Source: an uncultured Collinsella sp. (lineage in GTDB: Bacteria > Actinomycetota > Coriobacteriia > Coriobacteriales > Coriobacteriaceae). Taken from it: DNA of 64,000 nt. The stretch covers positions 124,001 through 188,000 of the forward strand of contig CABRHS010000001.1 in NCBI GenBank assembly GCA_902470815.1, in the 5' to 3' direction. The position numbers and the translations under genes are program-made. How positions within the stretch are numbered: the stretch's first letter is position 1; every line of letters starts with the position of its first letter. Below the pieces are notes generated by a model. That model was given only the letters and a program-made list of their open reading frames with translations. It searched no databases and was not told where the DNA came from. This document shows, one piece after another, positions 34,270-42,944 of this stretch.

Positions 34270-34339
34270 GACTGCTATCATGGGTGGGATTGTTGCGACC
34301 AGCTAAAAGAGCCCTGTCCCAAATTGACTACCGAGAGGA
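34244..34339 (+). promoter_or_regulatory. Alternative long stem in the luxS leader
   Basis: The terminator loop plus 3' arm (34244-34263) is complementary to 34311-34331 over about 20 bp with one bulge and one G-T pair. The second copy ends 2 bases before the luxS ribosome site GAGAGG (34334-34339). It could compete with the terminator or shield the site. Confidence 0.4.
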
Positions 34340-34345
34340 TCTGCC

Positions 34346-34831
34346 ATGGAGCGCATCGCGAGTTTTTCCGTTGACCATCTGCTGCTTGAGCCCGGCGTAT
34401 ACGTGAGCCGCATCGACCGCGACCCGGCGACCGGTGCTGCCGTCACCACCTTTGACCTGCGCCTGACCACGCCCAACAAAGAGCCGGTCATGAACACGGC
34501 CGAGTGCCATACCATCGAGCACCTTGGTGCGACCTTCCTGCGCAATCATGCCGAGTGGTCGAGCCGTATCGTCTACTTTGGGCCCATGGGCTGCAGAACG
34601 GGGTTTTACCTCGTCGTGTTCGGCGAGGTCGCGAGTGCAGAGATCCTGCCGCTCGTGCGCGAGCTCTTCGGGTTCGTCGCCGAATTCGAGGGGGAGATCC
34701 CCGGTGCGGCGCCTGAGGAGTGCGGCAACTACCTCGACCAAAACCTTCCCATGGCGAAATGGCTTGCGCATCGGTATCTCGAGCGCGATCTCACCGACAT
34801 CGACGAAAAGCACCTGAATTACCAAGGCTAG
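34346..34831 (+). CDS. luxS: S-ribosylhomocysteine lyase
   Basis: Cleaves S-ribosylhomocysteine to homocysteine and DPD, the precursor of autoinducer AI-2. 161 residues, full length. Metal ligands are His55 and His59 (HTIEH) and Cys126 (EECGNY); catalytic Cys83 lies in GPMGCRTGFY and Glu58 in the HxxEH motif. Preceded by GAGAGG and an unusual long-stem leader. MtnN (12855) supplies its substrate. Confidence 0.97.
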   Translation: MERIASFSVDHLLLEPGVYVSRIDRDPATGAAVTTFDLRLTTPNKEPVMNTAECHTIEHLGATFLRNHAEWSSRIVYFGPMGCRTGFYLVVFGEVASAEILPLVRELFGFVAEFEGEIPGAAPEECGNYLDQNLPMAKWLAHRYLERDLTDIDEKHLNYQG

Positions 34832-34924
34832 CGCGTCCGATCGCATCGCCATCGGAGTCGCGTAAATGACGAAAAGCGCTTGGATTGCCAAAATCGGCTG
34901 GGCCTTTGCAGCCCGCAGGGGCAA

Positions 34925-35064
34925 AAAGTACATTTTGGGGGGAGGTTTACCGAGTTTTCAAGCGCTTGTTCGTTCTTCAGATATGCGCAACCTGCGGTTT
35001 TACCAACCACATCAGAAGCACAGTGCCTCAAAGAGGTTAAAACCTCCCCCAAAATTTGCACTTT
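34925..35064. repeat. Inverted-repeat-bounded intergenic element C
   Basis: Arms AAAGT / ACTTT and TTTTGGGGG(G)AGGTTT / AAACCTCCCCCAAAA (15 bp with one bulged G) enclose about 90 bases that contain GCGGTTTT near 34995. It is similar in size and plan to elements at 11938 and 42822 but with different arm sequence. It lies in the 479-base gap between the convergent luxS and DUF1593 genes; no coding gene is supported there. Confidence 0.65.
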
Positions 35065-35310
35065 ACTCTATACGGGACGATGTGTGAGCAAAGTGGGCGC
35101 CCGTTCGCATGCTGGCAGGAACGGTGAAATGTACATTCGCCCTATGCGCGCGCCACGCGATGGTGGGTGGCGCGCAGCGCTGTCGTTGGGCGGCGGGAGG
35201 CAAAGCCAATCACTTTTCACAGCGCTCGGATGCAAGGTCGATGCTATCGGATTGGAAGATCGTGACGCGTGCACCGCGGCGATGATTGGCGCCGTGGCGT
35301 GTTTGAAGCC

Positions 35311-36825
35311 CTATCGAACCGTCACGGCGACCTGCGAATAGCGCGTGCAGGGGCGTTTGCCGCGGGTCCTCGTCGAGAGGGTGAGGACGAATCGGTCGCC
35401 TGTTTGGGCGTCGGCGGGTACGGTGAACGTGCCCTGGACTGTGCGGGCGCACCAGCTTGCGAGGTCCTCGACCCCTCGATAGCTGCTGGAGTGAGGCGAA
35501 ACAGTCCATGTTGCATCGAAGCCGGCGCCATCGGGGTCGATCACCTGTGCCTTGAGCTCGACGCCCTCGCCTGTGCCCGCCGTGCAGTCTGCGGTGGCGT
35601 TTTCGATGCGAACGGGGTGCGAGCATTCCTCGGGTTTGTGCGCGCACCATTGCGCCCGTGCGGCAAAATCCTCTTGGTAGGCGCGGAGGAACGGGTTGAC
35701 GTTATGATTTGCCGGTTTGCCTAAGGAGTCGAATCCCATCGCTGCGCCACCGACGCGGGGAATGTCGCCATCGCGGAACATCGGCCCGAGAACCGTATCG
35801 AAGGAAGGGTCGCCGGCGCCGCGCAGTCCAAAGTCGAGCAGCGGGATGTAGGTCATCGAGTCGCCCTCGGCCATGAAGTCGCCCCTCTCGAAGTGCAGCG
35901 GCTCCATGCCGGGCCATCCCCAGTCCAGGGTCGCGTGCGTGCCGAATTGGAAGCGTTCGGGTTCGTTCTCGTAGACCTTGCCGTCCCCGTAGAGCATGTA
36001 GCGCCCCATGAGGGAGCCGTTACCCTCGATCAGGTTTTGCTCCGGCCATGGTGCGCGGAAGAGATCGATGGAGTCGGGCTGCGCGCACTTGGCATCGACG
36101 TATCCGCCGTAGGGGAAGGGCGTCCTCCAGAACGTGAGGCCGGGGAACAGGCTTCTGCCGTAGTCGCGCCACGAGTTGTCCTGGCCCACTCCGTTCACGA
36201 CGCCGGCGACGCGAACCTTGCGGTAGACGTGCTCGCGAACGGCGTCCCAATCGGGTGAGGCGGCATAATCATCGGCGATGCTCATGAGCGCCCGCACGAT
36301 GGTGTTCATGCCGCCCCAGCTGAGCAGCCACAGCGTGCGTGGGTCGTCGTCCATGATCGCGTGTTTGATGACGTCGGATCCAGGTGTGTCTTTCCGGACG
36401 TCACCCTCAAAGGCGACGTTTCCCACGTATGTGCGCGCGACGAGTTCCTCAGGTGAGGGGAAATCGGGCTCGCTTGCTGCCCGGGCGTTCGCCTGCAGGG
36501 ATGGCCAAGCGGCGGCGTATTCGTGCTCCCAGAGGTTTTCGATCCAACGCCCGGGGAACGGGCGGTACTCGGTGAGATCGCCCGCCTCGGGATCGGGCTC
36601 GGGCGGCACGGCCTTCCATTCGTAAGAGCGCTTGCCCTTGGTCCGCCAATGCGGATTGACCTCGCCCAGCGTGTGGAGGCCGTCGCCCTGGAAGTGGTAC
36701 TGCGAGGCCGTGTAGACGATCGCCTCGAGGTCGATATGGTTGAGGTACAGCGCGAGATGGATGGTCGAGTTCATGTCATCGACTTCCATGTCCGTCGTGA
36801 TGATGACGCGTGGCTTAGCTTGCAC
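35311..36825 (-). CDS. DUF1593-family protein (nucleoside-hydrolase-like fold)
   Basis: 504 residues, no signal peptide. The N-terminal DUF1593 domain (PF07632) has an Asp-rich motif IITTDMEVDDMNS, like the metal site of nucleoside hydrolases, and the patch LWLLSWGGMNTIVRAL. A C-terminal beta-sandwich (about residues 415-504) follows. Family members have been linked to polysaccharide binding or degradation, and the activity is unclear. GTG start with AAAGGAG upstream. It is downstream of the esterase at 36875 (49-bp gap), both divergent from a PTS and DUF4038 glycosidase, suggesting a shared plant-glycan substrate. Confidence 0.75.
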   Translation of the reverse strand: MQAKPRVIITTDMEVDDMNSTIHLALYLNHIDLEAIVYTASQYHFQGDGLHTLGEVNPHWRTKGKRSYEWKAVPPEPDPEAGDLTEYRPFPGRWIENLWEHEYAAAWPSLQANARAASEPDFPSPEELVARTYVGNVAFEGDVRKDTPGSDVIKHAIMDDDPRTLWLLSWGGMNTIVRALMSIADDYAASPDWDAVREHVYRKVRVAGVVNGVGQDNSWRDYGRSLFPGLTFWRTPFPYGGYVDAKCAQPDSIDLFRAPWPEQNLIEGNGSLMGRYMLYGDGKVYENEPERFQFGTHATLDWGWPGMEPLHFERGDFMAEGDSMTYIPLLDFGLRGAGDPSFDTVLGPMFRDGDIPRVGGAAMGFDSLGKPANHNVNPFLRAYQEDFAARAQWCAHKPEECSHPVRIENATADCTAGTGEGVELKAQVIDPDGAGFDATWTVSPHSSSYRGVEDLASWCARTVQGTFTVPADAQTGDRFVLTLSTRTRGKRPCTRYSQVAVTVR

Positions 36826-36874
36826 GGTGCTCCTTTCGTCTTGCGAGGACCTGTTCCCGTTCTGTCGATTCGGG

Positions 36875-38209
36875 CTAGCGCCGCTGCGCCGCCGCCCATT
36901 CCCAGCAGCTCACGGGCTCTCCGTCGACGAGCACGTTGCAGCCGTCAAGATCGGTGCGGCAGAAGTCGTTGAACTGATGGATCCACACGCCGTGGTTGAA
37001 CGTCTTCTTGGGCGTCCCGTCGGCCTCGCGATACCGGCCGGTGAGATCCTCCACGTGGTCGAAGTACGTCATGTGCGCCTCAGCTCCGGCGTTCACGAGC
37101 TTGTGGTAGAGCGGCAGCGCGGTGTCAAGCGGGTCGACAAGCTCGTCGCCCTTTGAGTGGATGAACCACAGCGGCGTTTGGCCGAGGGCCTCGATCGCCT
37201 CGGGCGTCTGGTTCTCGGTGAAGAACGGCGCGCAGCAGGGAAGTCCCGCGGCGAAGAAGTCGGGGTAGTCAAGGCACATGCGCACTGTCATGAAGCCGCC
37301 GTTGGACAGTCCGGCGATGATGATGCGGCTCGTGTCGATTCGGTCTGCGTGCTCGGCGATGAACTCATCGACGAGCGCCTTGAGGGGCGCGGTGTAGATG
37401 CTCCTGTTGGAATGACCGAGCTGCTCCACGCCGTCATCCATCCAGAACGTGGGGCACTGCGGCACGAGCACCCAGGCGGCGCCGTCGAAGTAGCCCTGGA
37501 TGGGGTTCTGGGAAAGGGCGGTCACGCGGTTGCCGGTGTAGGCGCGCTCGGGTCCCTCCCAAGTCGCCTCGCCCACGCCCTCGCCGGCGCCGTGCAGGTA
37601 GACGATGAGGGCGGCCTTCTCGGGCTTCTCCACGGGGGGAGTGTCGGGTTTGGCGAAAGGCGGCATGACGGGTGCGAAGTCGGGTTCGAAATAGCCGTAC
37701 TTGAGACTGATGCCGTCGACCGACGCGCTCATCTCGGAGGTGCGCCAACGGTCGAGCGCAGGGCAGAGTGTTGCCCGCAGTTGGTCGAATACCAGGCCGG
37801 CGAGGGGCTCGGCTCCGGTCGCCGCGGGGATCGCGCGCGTCTGCGTCACCGTGATGTCGTTGTCGATATATTGAGAGCCCATGACGCCACCCTCGATGCG
37901 TTTGGTGAGGCGTTCCTCGCCGACCTCGAGTGCGACATGGGTCCCCGTGGAAAGGCGATTGCCACGATCGTCGCAGGTATAGGCTGCGGCGACGGAGATA
38001 TAGCCCTGCGAGGGGAGCGCTTCGCTCGCGCCGCGTTCCTTGCGCATGAGAATGCTGCCGTCGTGCTTGCGCCGCGCGCAAAAGACACTGAACGCGCCGG
38101 GGTCGATGTCGCTGGTGCGCACCTCTCGCGGCAGGTCGAGGATGATCTTGGAGATCCAGGGACCGAAATCACCGAGCGTGGTGACTGTTGCATAGCTATG
38201 TGAGTACAT
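36875..38209 (-). CDS. Prolyl-oligopeptidase/PHB-depolymerase-like esterase
   Basis: 444 residues, no signal peptide. An Ig-like N-terminal domain (about 1-165) precedes an alpha/beta hydrolase with oxyanion region LIVYLHGAGEG, nucleophile elbow AGLSNGGFM, Asp in WFIHSKGDELVDP and a likely catalytic His in KKTFNHGVWIHQF. It resembles carbohydrate esterases of the PHB-depolymerase/Esterase_phd class. First gene of a two-gene operon with the DUF1593 protein, divergent from the PTS at 38615; the spacer holds TGTTTACT operators. It probably deacylates an imported glycoside. Confidence 0.75.
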   Translation of the reverse strand: MYSHSYATVTTLGDFGPWISKIILDLPREVRTSDIDPGAFSVFCARRKHDGSILMRKERGASEALPSQGYISVAAAYTCDDRGNRLSTGTHVALEVGEERLTKRIEGGVMGSQYIDNDITVTQTRAIPAATGAEPLAGLVFDQLRATLCPALDRWRTSEMSASVDGISLKYGYFEPDFAPVMPPFAKPDTPPVEKPEKAALIVYLHGAGEGVGEATWEGPERAYTGNRVTALSQNPIQGYFDGAAWVLVPQCPTFWMDDGVEQLGHSNRSIYTAPLKALVDEFIAEHADRIDTSRIIIAGLSNGGFMTVRMCLDYPDFFAAGLPCCAPFFTENQTPEAIEALGQTPLWFIHSKGDELVDPLDTALPLYHKLVNAGAEAHMTYFDHVEDLTGRYREADGTPKKTFNHGVWIHQFNDFCRTDLDGCNVLVDGEPVSCWEWAAAQRR

Positions 38210-38235
38210 ACACGCCTCTTCTCGATAGACAGTAT

Positions 38236-38528
38236 CTAAACATGTTTAGTATATAGGGTTCAACATGAGACAGGGTCCGGTTCTTGCCGAATGGTCGAAA
38301 AACAGAGGTGTAAGGCTACAATCGATATAAACTAGCAGGTAAACAATAATATCTGAGCACTGTCTAGAAATTGATATTCTATATAGAGTATAACGTTCAT
38401 CCCATGTTTACTACCGTTCACCGGAAAAGCAGTGATAAATGGCGAGAATATGCATAATGGATAACGTAAACGTTCAGTAAACAAAACGTTTAGCAAAGCC
38501 ATCGAGCTTCAACGTTGTTTACTGTTCA
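38236..38528. promoter_or_regulatory. TGTTTACT operator cluster in the esterase/PTS divergent region
   Basis: In the 405-base AT-rich gap: palindrome CTAAACATGTTTAG (38236-38249), GTAAACA near 38339, TGTTTACT at 38405-38412, CGTTCAGTAAACA at 38471-38483 and TGTTTACTGTTCA at 38516-38528. The 13-mers match the site at 27677-27689. They probably control both divergent transcripts. Promoters must lie here, but no single -35/-10 pair stands out. Confidence 0.55.
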
Positions 38529-38614
38529 AGGAAGGCCTTGTCCGGGCATAAGGGGTTATAACCGGCGGGGCGACGCGCGGCAGGATAGCCGCATAGATCA
38601 AGGGGAGGGGTCCC

Positions 38615-40060
38615 ATGGCAGACAATAAGCAGATTGCCACCGACGTCCTCGCGCTCGTTGGAGGAGCCGAGAACGTGCAGGTCGCGACCAACTGCATGAC
38701 GCGTCTGCGTCTCACGCTCGTCGACAACGCCAAGGCCGACGTCGAGAAGATCAAGAAGGTCAAGGGTGTGCTCGGTTGCCAGTTCTCCGGCAGTCAGCTT
38801 CAGGTCATCATCGGCCAGAATGTGCCCAAGGTGCTCGATGAGTTCGTTGCCATCTCCGGTGTCAAGCAGGGTGCCGCGGTGAACGAGAACCTCGATGCAC
38901 CCAAGCAGAAGTTCGAGCTCAAGCAGCTTCCGAACATCATCCTCGACTACCTGTCCGGCTCTATGACCCAGCTCATTCCGCTGCTCATGGCCGGCGGTCT
39001 GTTCCGTACTTTCGCGGTCATCATCGGCCCCATGATGCTCAACCTGGTGCCCGAGACCGACCCGACGTACACGTTCTTCTACACCACGCTGTATGAGGCG
39101 ACCTTCACGTTCCTGCCCATCTACCTGGGTTATGCCGCCGCTAAGAAGATCGGCGCCACCCCAGTCCTCGGCATGCTGCTCGGTGGCGTCTTCATGGCGC
39201 CTTCGATTGTTGCTGCCGCGGCTCAGGAGGGCGGCGGAATCATCAGCGTCTACGGTATCCACATTGCCGCAGCCAATTACCAGCAGTCCGTGCTGCCCAT
39301 CATTCTGAGCGTGCCCGTGCTGTACTTCGTGGAGAAGTTCTTCAAGAAGATCATGCCCGATGTGCTCTCCACCGTGTTCACTCCGTTCTGCACCATGATC
39401 GTGACCGTGCCGATCGCCCTGATTGCCCTTGGTCCTGTTGGCAACATGCTCGGTAACGTCATCGCCAACGCCCTGTTCGCGGTGTCCGACGCCGGTCAGA
39501 TTGGTGTCCTGCTGGTCATGGCCATCCTCGGTGCCTTCTGGCAGCTCTTCGTCGTTGCCGGTATGCACATGCCCGTCATCCTGCTCGCTCAGGTCCAGAT
39601 TATCGCCATGGGCTTCGACCCGTTCGTCTTCGTTTCCACCAACTGCGCCATGACCGCCGTGTGGGGCTGCGCGTTCGGTGCCTTCCTCAAGCTCAAGAAC
39701 AAGGATGAGAAGGGCATGGCTCTCGGCTACGTCATCTCCGCCATCGCCGGCGGCGTGACCGAGCCTGCGCTCTTCGGCGTGCTCATGCGCTTCCGTCGCA
39801 CCATGCTCGGCATGTTCATCGGTGGCGCCATCGGTGCCGTGGCCTCCGGTCTCATGGGCGTCACCTACTATCTCGCCGGCGGTGCCGCCAACTTTATGGT
39901 CATCATGAACTACTTCCAGGGCGGCCAGTGGAACACTATCGCCGCAGTCATCGGCATGGCCATCTCCTTCGTGATCGCAGCGGCCGTGGTCTACATGACC
40001 GGCTTCTCCAAGGAGGAGCTCGCCGAGATGGAGGAGGAAGAGGCTCCTGCCCTCGCGTAA
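38615..40060 (+). CDS. PTS system EIIBC component, glucose/beta-glucoside/sucrose type
   Basis: 481 residues. EIIB domain at residues 1-80 with phospho-Cys27 (ATNCMTRLRLTL), linker, then EIIC with about 10 helices and the sugar-binding motif GGVTEPALFGVLMRF. No EIIA domain is attached, so phosphate must come from an EIIA elsewhere. The following glycosidase (40223) probably cleaves the imported sugar. A strong terminator between them (40127) suggests partial read-through. Ribosome site GGGGAGGGG. Confidence 0.93.
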   Translation: MADNKQIATDVLALVGGAENVQVATNCMTRLRLTLVDNAKADVEKIKKVKGVLGCQFSGSQLQVIIGQNVPKVLDEFVAISGVKQGAAVNENLDAPKQKFELKQLPNIILDYLSGSMTQLIPLLMAGGLFRTFAVIIGPMMLNLVPETDPTYTFFYTTLYEATFTFLPIYLGYAAAKKIGATPVLGMLLGGVFMAPSIVAAAAQEGGGIISVYGIHIAAANYQQSVLPIILSVPVLYFVEKFFKKIMPDVLSTVFTPFCTMIVTVPIALIALGPVGNMLGNVIANALFAVSDAGQIGVLLVMAILGAFWQLFVVAGMHMPVILLAQVQIIAMGFDPFVFVSTNCAMTAVWGCAFGAFLKLKNKDEKGMALGYVISAIAGGVTEPALFGVLMRFRRTMLGMFIGGAIGAVASGLMGVTYYLAGGAANFMVIMNYFQGGQWNTIAAVIGMAISFVIAAAVVYMTGFSKEELAEMEEEEAPALA

Positions 40061-40126
40061 TGCGACGTTGAGTGCCATTTCTGTAGGTTGAGCCCAAACC
40101 CCCACGACTCGCCTACGCAGATCCAG

Positions 40127-40160
40127 GGCCCCGCACGGCTTGTGTCCGGCGGGGCCTTTT
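40127..40160 (+). terminator. Intrinsic terminator between EIIBC and glycosidase
   Basis: Eight-bp stem GGCCCCGC / GCGGGGCC with a 14-base loop, then TTTT. Confidence 0.75.
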
Positions 40161-40222
40161 CTCCAGGTGCTCCATTCACGGATGCATCATCATGGGTGGG
40201 AATGGGAAAGAAAGGAAACGTC

Positions 40223-41527
40223 ATGACTCTTGGGAAGCTCGCCGTCAACGATCGTCGCGATGGGTTCACGCTCGACGGAAAGCCTTGGTTCTGGTTGGCG
40301 GACACGTGCTGGAGCGCGTTCACGAGCATCGAGCTCGCCGATTGGGACTATTATCTCGCCCGCCGTGCGGAGCAGGGCATCAACGTGCTGCAGATCAACA
40401 CGCTTCCGCAGTGGGACCGCTGCCGCCCTGACTTGGGGCTCTACCCCTACGCCAGCGAGGACGGCACGGTGTTCGATTGGTCTACCCCCAATGAGGCCTA
40501 CTGGCAGCGCGCCCGCGAGATGTGCCGCATGGCGGTCGAACGCGGCATTCGCCCGGCGCTCGTGCTGCTGTGGTGCAACTACATCCCCGGGACCTGGGGT
40601 GCCAACATCTCCGAGAAGCTTGGTGTGCCGCTGCTGCCCTTCGAGGAGGTTCGTCCGCATATCGAGCGCGTGGTGGAGCACCTGGGCGAGTTCGACCCCG
40701 TCTACGTGGTCGCGGGCGACACCGATTTCAAGGCCGACGAGGCCATCCGGTATTACGAGGAGGGCTTCTCCGCGATTTGCGAGCTGGCGCCCGACTCCCT
40801 GCGCTGTGTGCATATCAACCGCGGCAACCGCTCGATTCCGGAGCAGTTCGTCGACCGTGTGGACTTCTATATGTATCAGCCGGGTCACAACTACGAGGGC
40901 CAGGACGAGGCGTGGAGGCTTCCCGAGGACTTCTGTTCCCGGTATCCCAAGAAGCCCCTGCTGAACTCCGAGCCCTGTTACGAGCAGATGGGCGCGAGCC
41001 GCAACGTGTATTGGCGCTTCAGCGCTCAAGACTGCCGCGCGAGCGCGTGGTCGGGCATCCTCTCGGGCGCCACTGCCGGGCTCACCTACGGAGCCCATGG
41101 TGTGTGGAATTGGCAGACCGCCGCGAGCAGGGGGTCGGTCCTCGGCGAGGGCTTCGACATGCCCTTCCGCTGGCAGGAGTGCCTGCAGTTCCCCGGCGTG
41201 TGGGATTTCGGCTTGGTGCCCCATGTGCTCGACGCCCTCACCGAGGGCGGGAAGCTCGCAATCGAGCCCGCCCAGGAGTTGCTCGACGACGCCCGCGAGG
41301 CCATTCGCGTGGCGCGTGTAGGGGAGCGCATCGTGGCGTACCTGCCGCGCGTGACCGCGCTCAAGCTGCGCGGCGACCTCGACGGCATGCGCGCCATTGC
41401 CTTCGACCTGGAGGACAAGCGCCTGGCGCACCTGCCCATGCGCGTGGACACCCAGGCGGGGACGACCCGCGTGGAGCAGCATCCCTTCGGCCACGATGCG
41501 CTGGTGGTGCTCACGCCGACCGCGTAG
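40223..41527 (+). CDS. DUF4038-type glycosidase (GH140-like, apiosidase candidate)
   Basis: 434 residues, no signal peptide, so it acts on imported substrate. The barrel begins FTLDGKPWFWLADTCWSAF; conserved points are INVLQINTLPQWDR, VVAGDTDFK (likely acid/base Asp) and PLLNSEPCYEQMG (likely nucleophile Glu). An Asp/Glu pair is what I recall for the apiosidase BT1012. The C-terminal region VGERIVAYLPR onward resembles the accessory beta-domain of that family. ATG 40223 follows GAAAGGAA. Together with the gene at 23729 this is one of two such hydrolases here. Specificity is inferred. Confidence 0.7.
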   Translation: MTLGKLAVNDRRDGFTLDGKPWFWLADTCWSAFTSIELADWDYYLARRAEQGINVLQINTLPQWDRCRPDLGLYPYASEDGTVFDWSTPNEAYWQRAREMCRMAVERGIRPALVLLWCNYIPGTWGANISEKLGVPLLPFEEVRPHIERVVEHLGEFDPVYVVAGDTDFKADEAIRYYEEGFSAICELAPDSLRCVHINRGNRSIPEQFVDRVDFYMYQPGHNYEGQDEAWRLPEDFCSRYPKKPLLNSEPCYEQMGASRNVYWRFSAQDCRASAWSGILSGATAGLTYGAHGVWNWQTAASRGSVLGEGFDMPFRWQECLQFPGVWDFGLVPHVLDALTEGGKLAIEPAQELLDDAREAIRVARVGERIVAYLPRVTALKLRGDLDGMRAIAFDLEDKRLAHLPMRVDTQAGTTRVEQHPFGHDALVVLTPTA

Positions 41528-41591
41528 GCCGTAAGAGACGCCGTTCGGTGGTAAAAGCGTTGACCTCACGTTCCAAGTGGGGGAACATTGC

Positions 41592-41628
41592 GACGGACGC
41601 AGGCACGTGCCCGCGTCCGTCTTTTTTT
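41592..41628 (+). terminator. Intrinsic terminator immediately upstream of lacI
   Basis: Nine-bp stem GACGGACGC / GCGTCCGTC, 12-base loop, seven Ts. It ends only 12 bases before the LacI ATG, with GGGAGGAA starting in between, so it either ends the glycosidase transcript or attenuates lacI. Confidence 0.85.
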
Positions 41629-41640
41629 CGGGAGGAAGCC

Positions 41641-42660
41641 ATGGCGCCTAAGGTAACGCTCAAGGAAATCGCTCAGGAAGTCGGCCTTTCGCCTTCCGCC
41701 GTGTCGCTCGTGCTCAACGACCGACCTTGCCGCATCTCCGAGGAGAACCGCCGGCGCATCAAGGAGGTCGCCGCGCGTAAGCGCTACGTGCCCAACCAAA
41801 TCGCGCGCAGCCTGGTTATGCAACAATCGCGCACGTTCGGGTTGATCGTCCCCAATATCGAGAGCCGTTTCTTTTCATCGCTCGCGCGTAATCTCGAGAT
41901 CAGGTGTCGCGAGCGCGGCTATGCCCTGTTCATCATGAACTCCGACGTATCCTCCGAGCATGAGGACGAGATTGTGCGCCTGTTGGTGAATCGCGGGGTC
42001 GATGGTTTAATTTTGGTGACCGCGCACGAACTCGATGCCGACGAGCAGCTTGTCGAGAGTCTCTCCACGTTGCCCGTGCCCTTGGTGATGGTCGACCGTT
42101 TCATTGACGGCGTGGCGTGCGACCGCGTGCGCTTCGACAGCGAGTTGGGCGGTTTCTTGGCCACGGACTGCCTGCTGCAACATGGGCACACGCGCATCGC
42201 GTGCCTGGTCAACACGTCGTCGCATACCGGGCGCGCACGCCTCACGGGGTATCGCCGGGCGCTCGAGTCGCATGGAGTCGCGGCCGATGACGCCCTTGTG
42301 TTCGAGAGCGACTATTACATTGCCGACGGCGCCGCGGCCACGGAGCGCGTGCTCGAGAGCGATGCGACCGCAATCTTTGCGAGTTCCGATAACATCGCCT
42401 TGGGGGCGCTCAAGTGTCTCTTCGCGCACGGCAAGCGCGTCCCGCGCGACTATTCGCTCGTGAGCTACGACAACTCCGCTGCCGACGCGCTGTTCGAGCC
42501 CGCGCTGACCGCCATCGAGCAAAACGTCTCGAAGCTTGCGGACAATGCAATGGAATTGTTGCTCAAGCGTGTGGGTGAGCAGGACGGGCACGAGTTCGAG
42601 GACCGTGTCTTGGCCCCGCGCCTGGTGTGCCAGGCAAGTGTTGCGCCGCTCGATCGCTGA
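41641..42660 (+). CDS. LacI-family transcriptional regulator
   Basis: 339 residues. HTH LKEIAQEVGLSPSAVSLVLN at residues about 7-26, sensor domain with FGLIVPNIESRFFSSLARN, NRGVDGLILV and VSYDNSAADALFEPALTAI. ATG 41641 follows GGGAGGAA; the frame is open far upstream but without family similarity. Lying directly after the PTS/glycosidase genes, it is the best candidate to bind the TGTTTACT sites at 38.2-38.5 kb and 27.6-27.7 kb. Confidence 0.92.
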   Translation: MAPKVTLKEIAQEVGLSPSAVSLVLNDRPCRISEENRRRIKEVAARKRYVPNQIARSLVMQQSRTFGLIVPNIESRFFSSLARNLEIRCRERGYALFIMNSDVSSEHEDEIVRLLVNRGVDGLILVTAHELDADEQLVESLSTLPVPLVMVDRFIDGVACDRVRFDSELGGFLATDCLLQHGHTRIACLVNTSSHTGRARLTGYRRALESHGVAADDALVFESDYYIADGAAATERVLESDATAIFASSDNIALGALKCLFAHGKRVPRDYSLVSYDNSAADALFEPALTAIEQNVSKLADNAMELLLKRVGEQDGHEFEDRVLAPRLVCQASVAPLDR

Positions 42661-42821
42661 GCCGTTCCTGCAAGTCGCGTAGGAGAAGCTTCCCCGCACA
42701 GGCTGCCTGCCTCCTCCTGCTGTTCGCTCCTGGCGCCGATGGCAAAATCCATGCCAACGGCACCGGAAGAGAATTGCCGGTGGGCTGGGCGGCTGTTCGG
42801 CAGGCTGGCCGGGGTGTTAGT

Positions 42822-42944
42822 AATTAATATGTGTGGGCTTTAATGTGGCACGGTGAGTAGAGCGTCGATTCGACCGGATGCCAACTGGGGTTTTGTGCTC
42901 GGATGAGCCGCATTGCTGGATCGTTACGGATAAACCCCACACAT
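42822..42944. repeat. Inverted-repeat-bounded intergenic element B
   Basis: Arms ATGTGTGGGCTTTA (42829-42842) and TAAACCCCACACAT (42931-42944) with one mismatch pair, preceded by AATTAATA as in element A. Internal GTAGA (42857), GATT (42867) and GGGGTTTT (42887) match element A in order and spacing within 1-2 bases. It sits in the 530-base gap between lacI and xfp, which otherwise shows only GC-rich unstructured DNA before it and AT-rich operator DNA after it. Confidence 0.75.

Noticed and set aside
34880..35341. Possible 153-codon gene in the luxS/DUF1593 gap
   Set aside because: It runs through the inverted-repeat element C, has no ribosome site and no recognisable domain.
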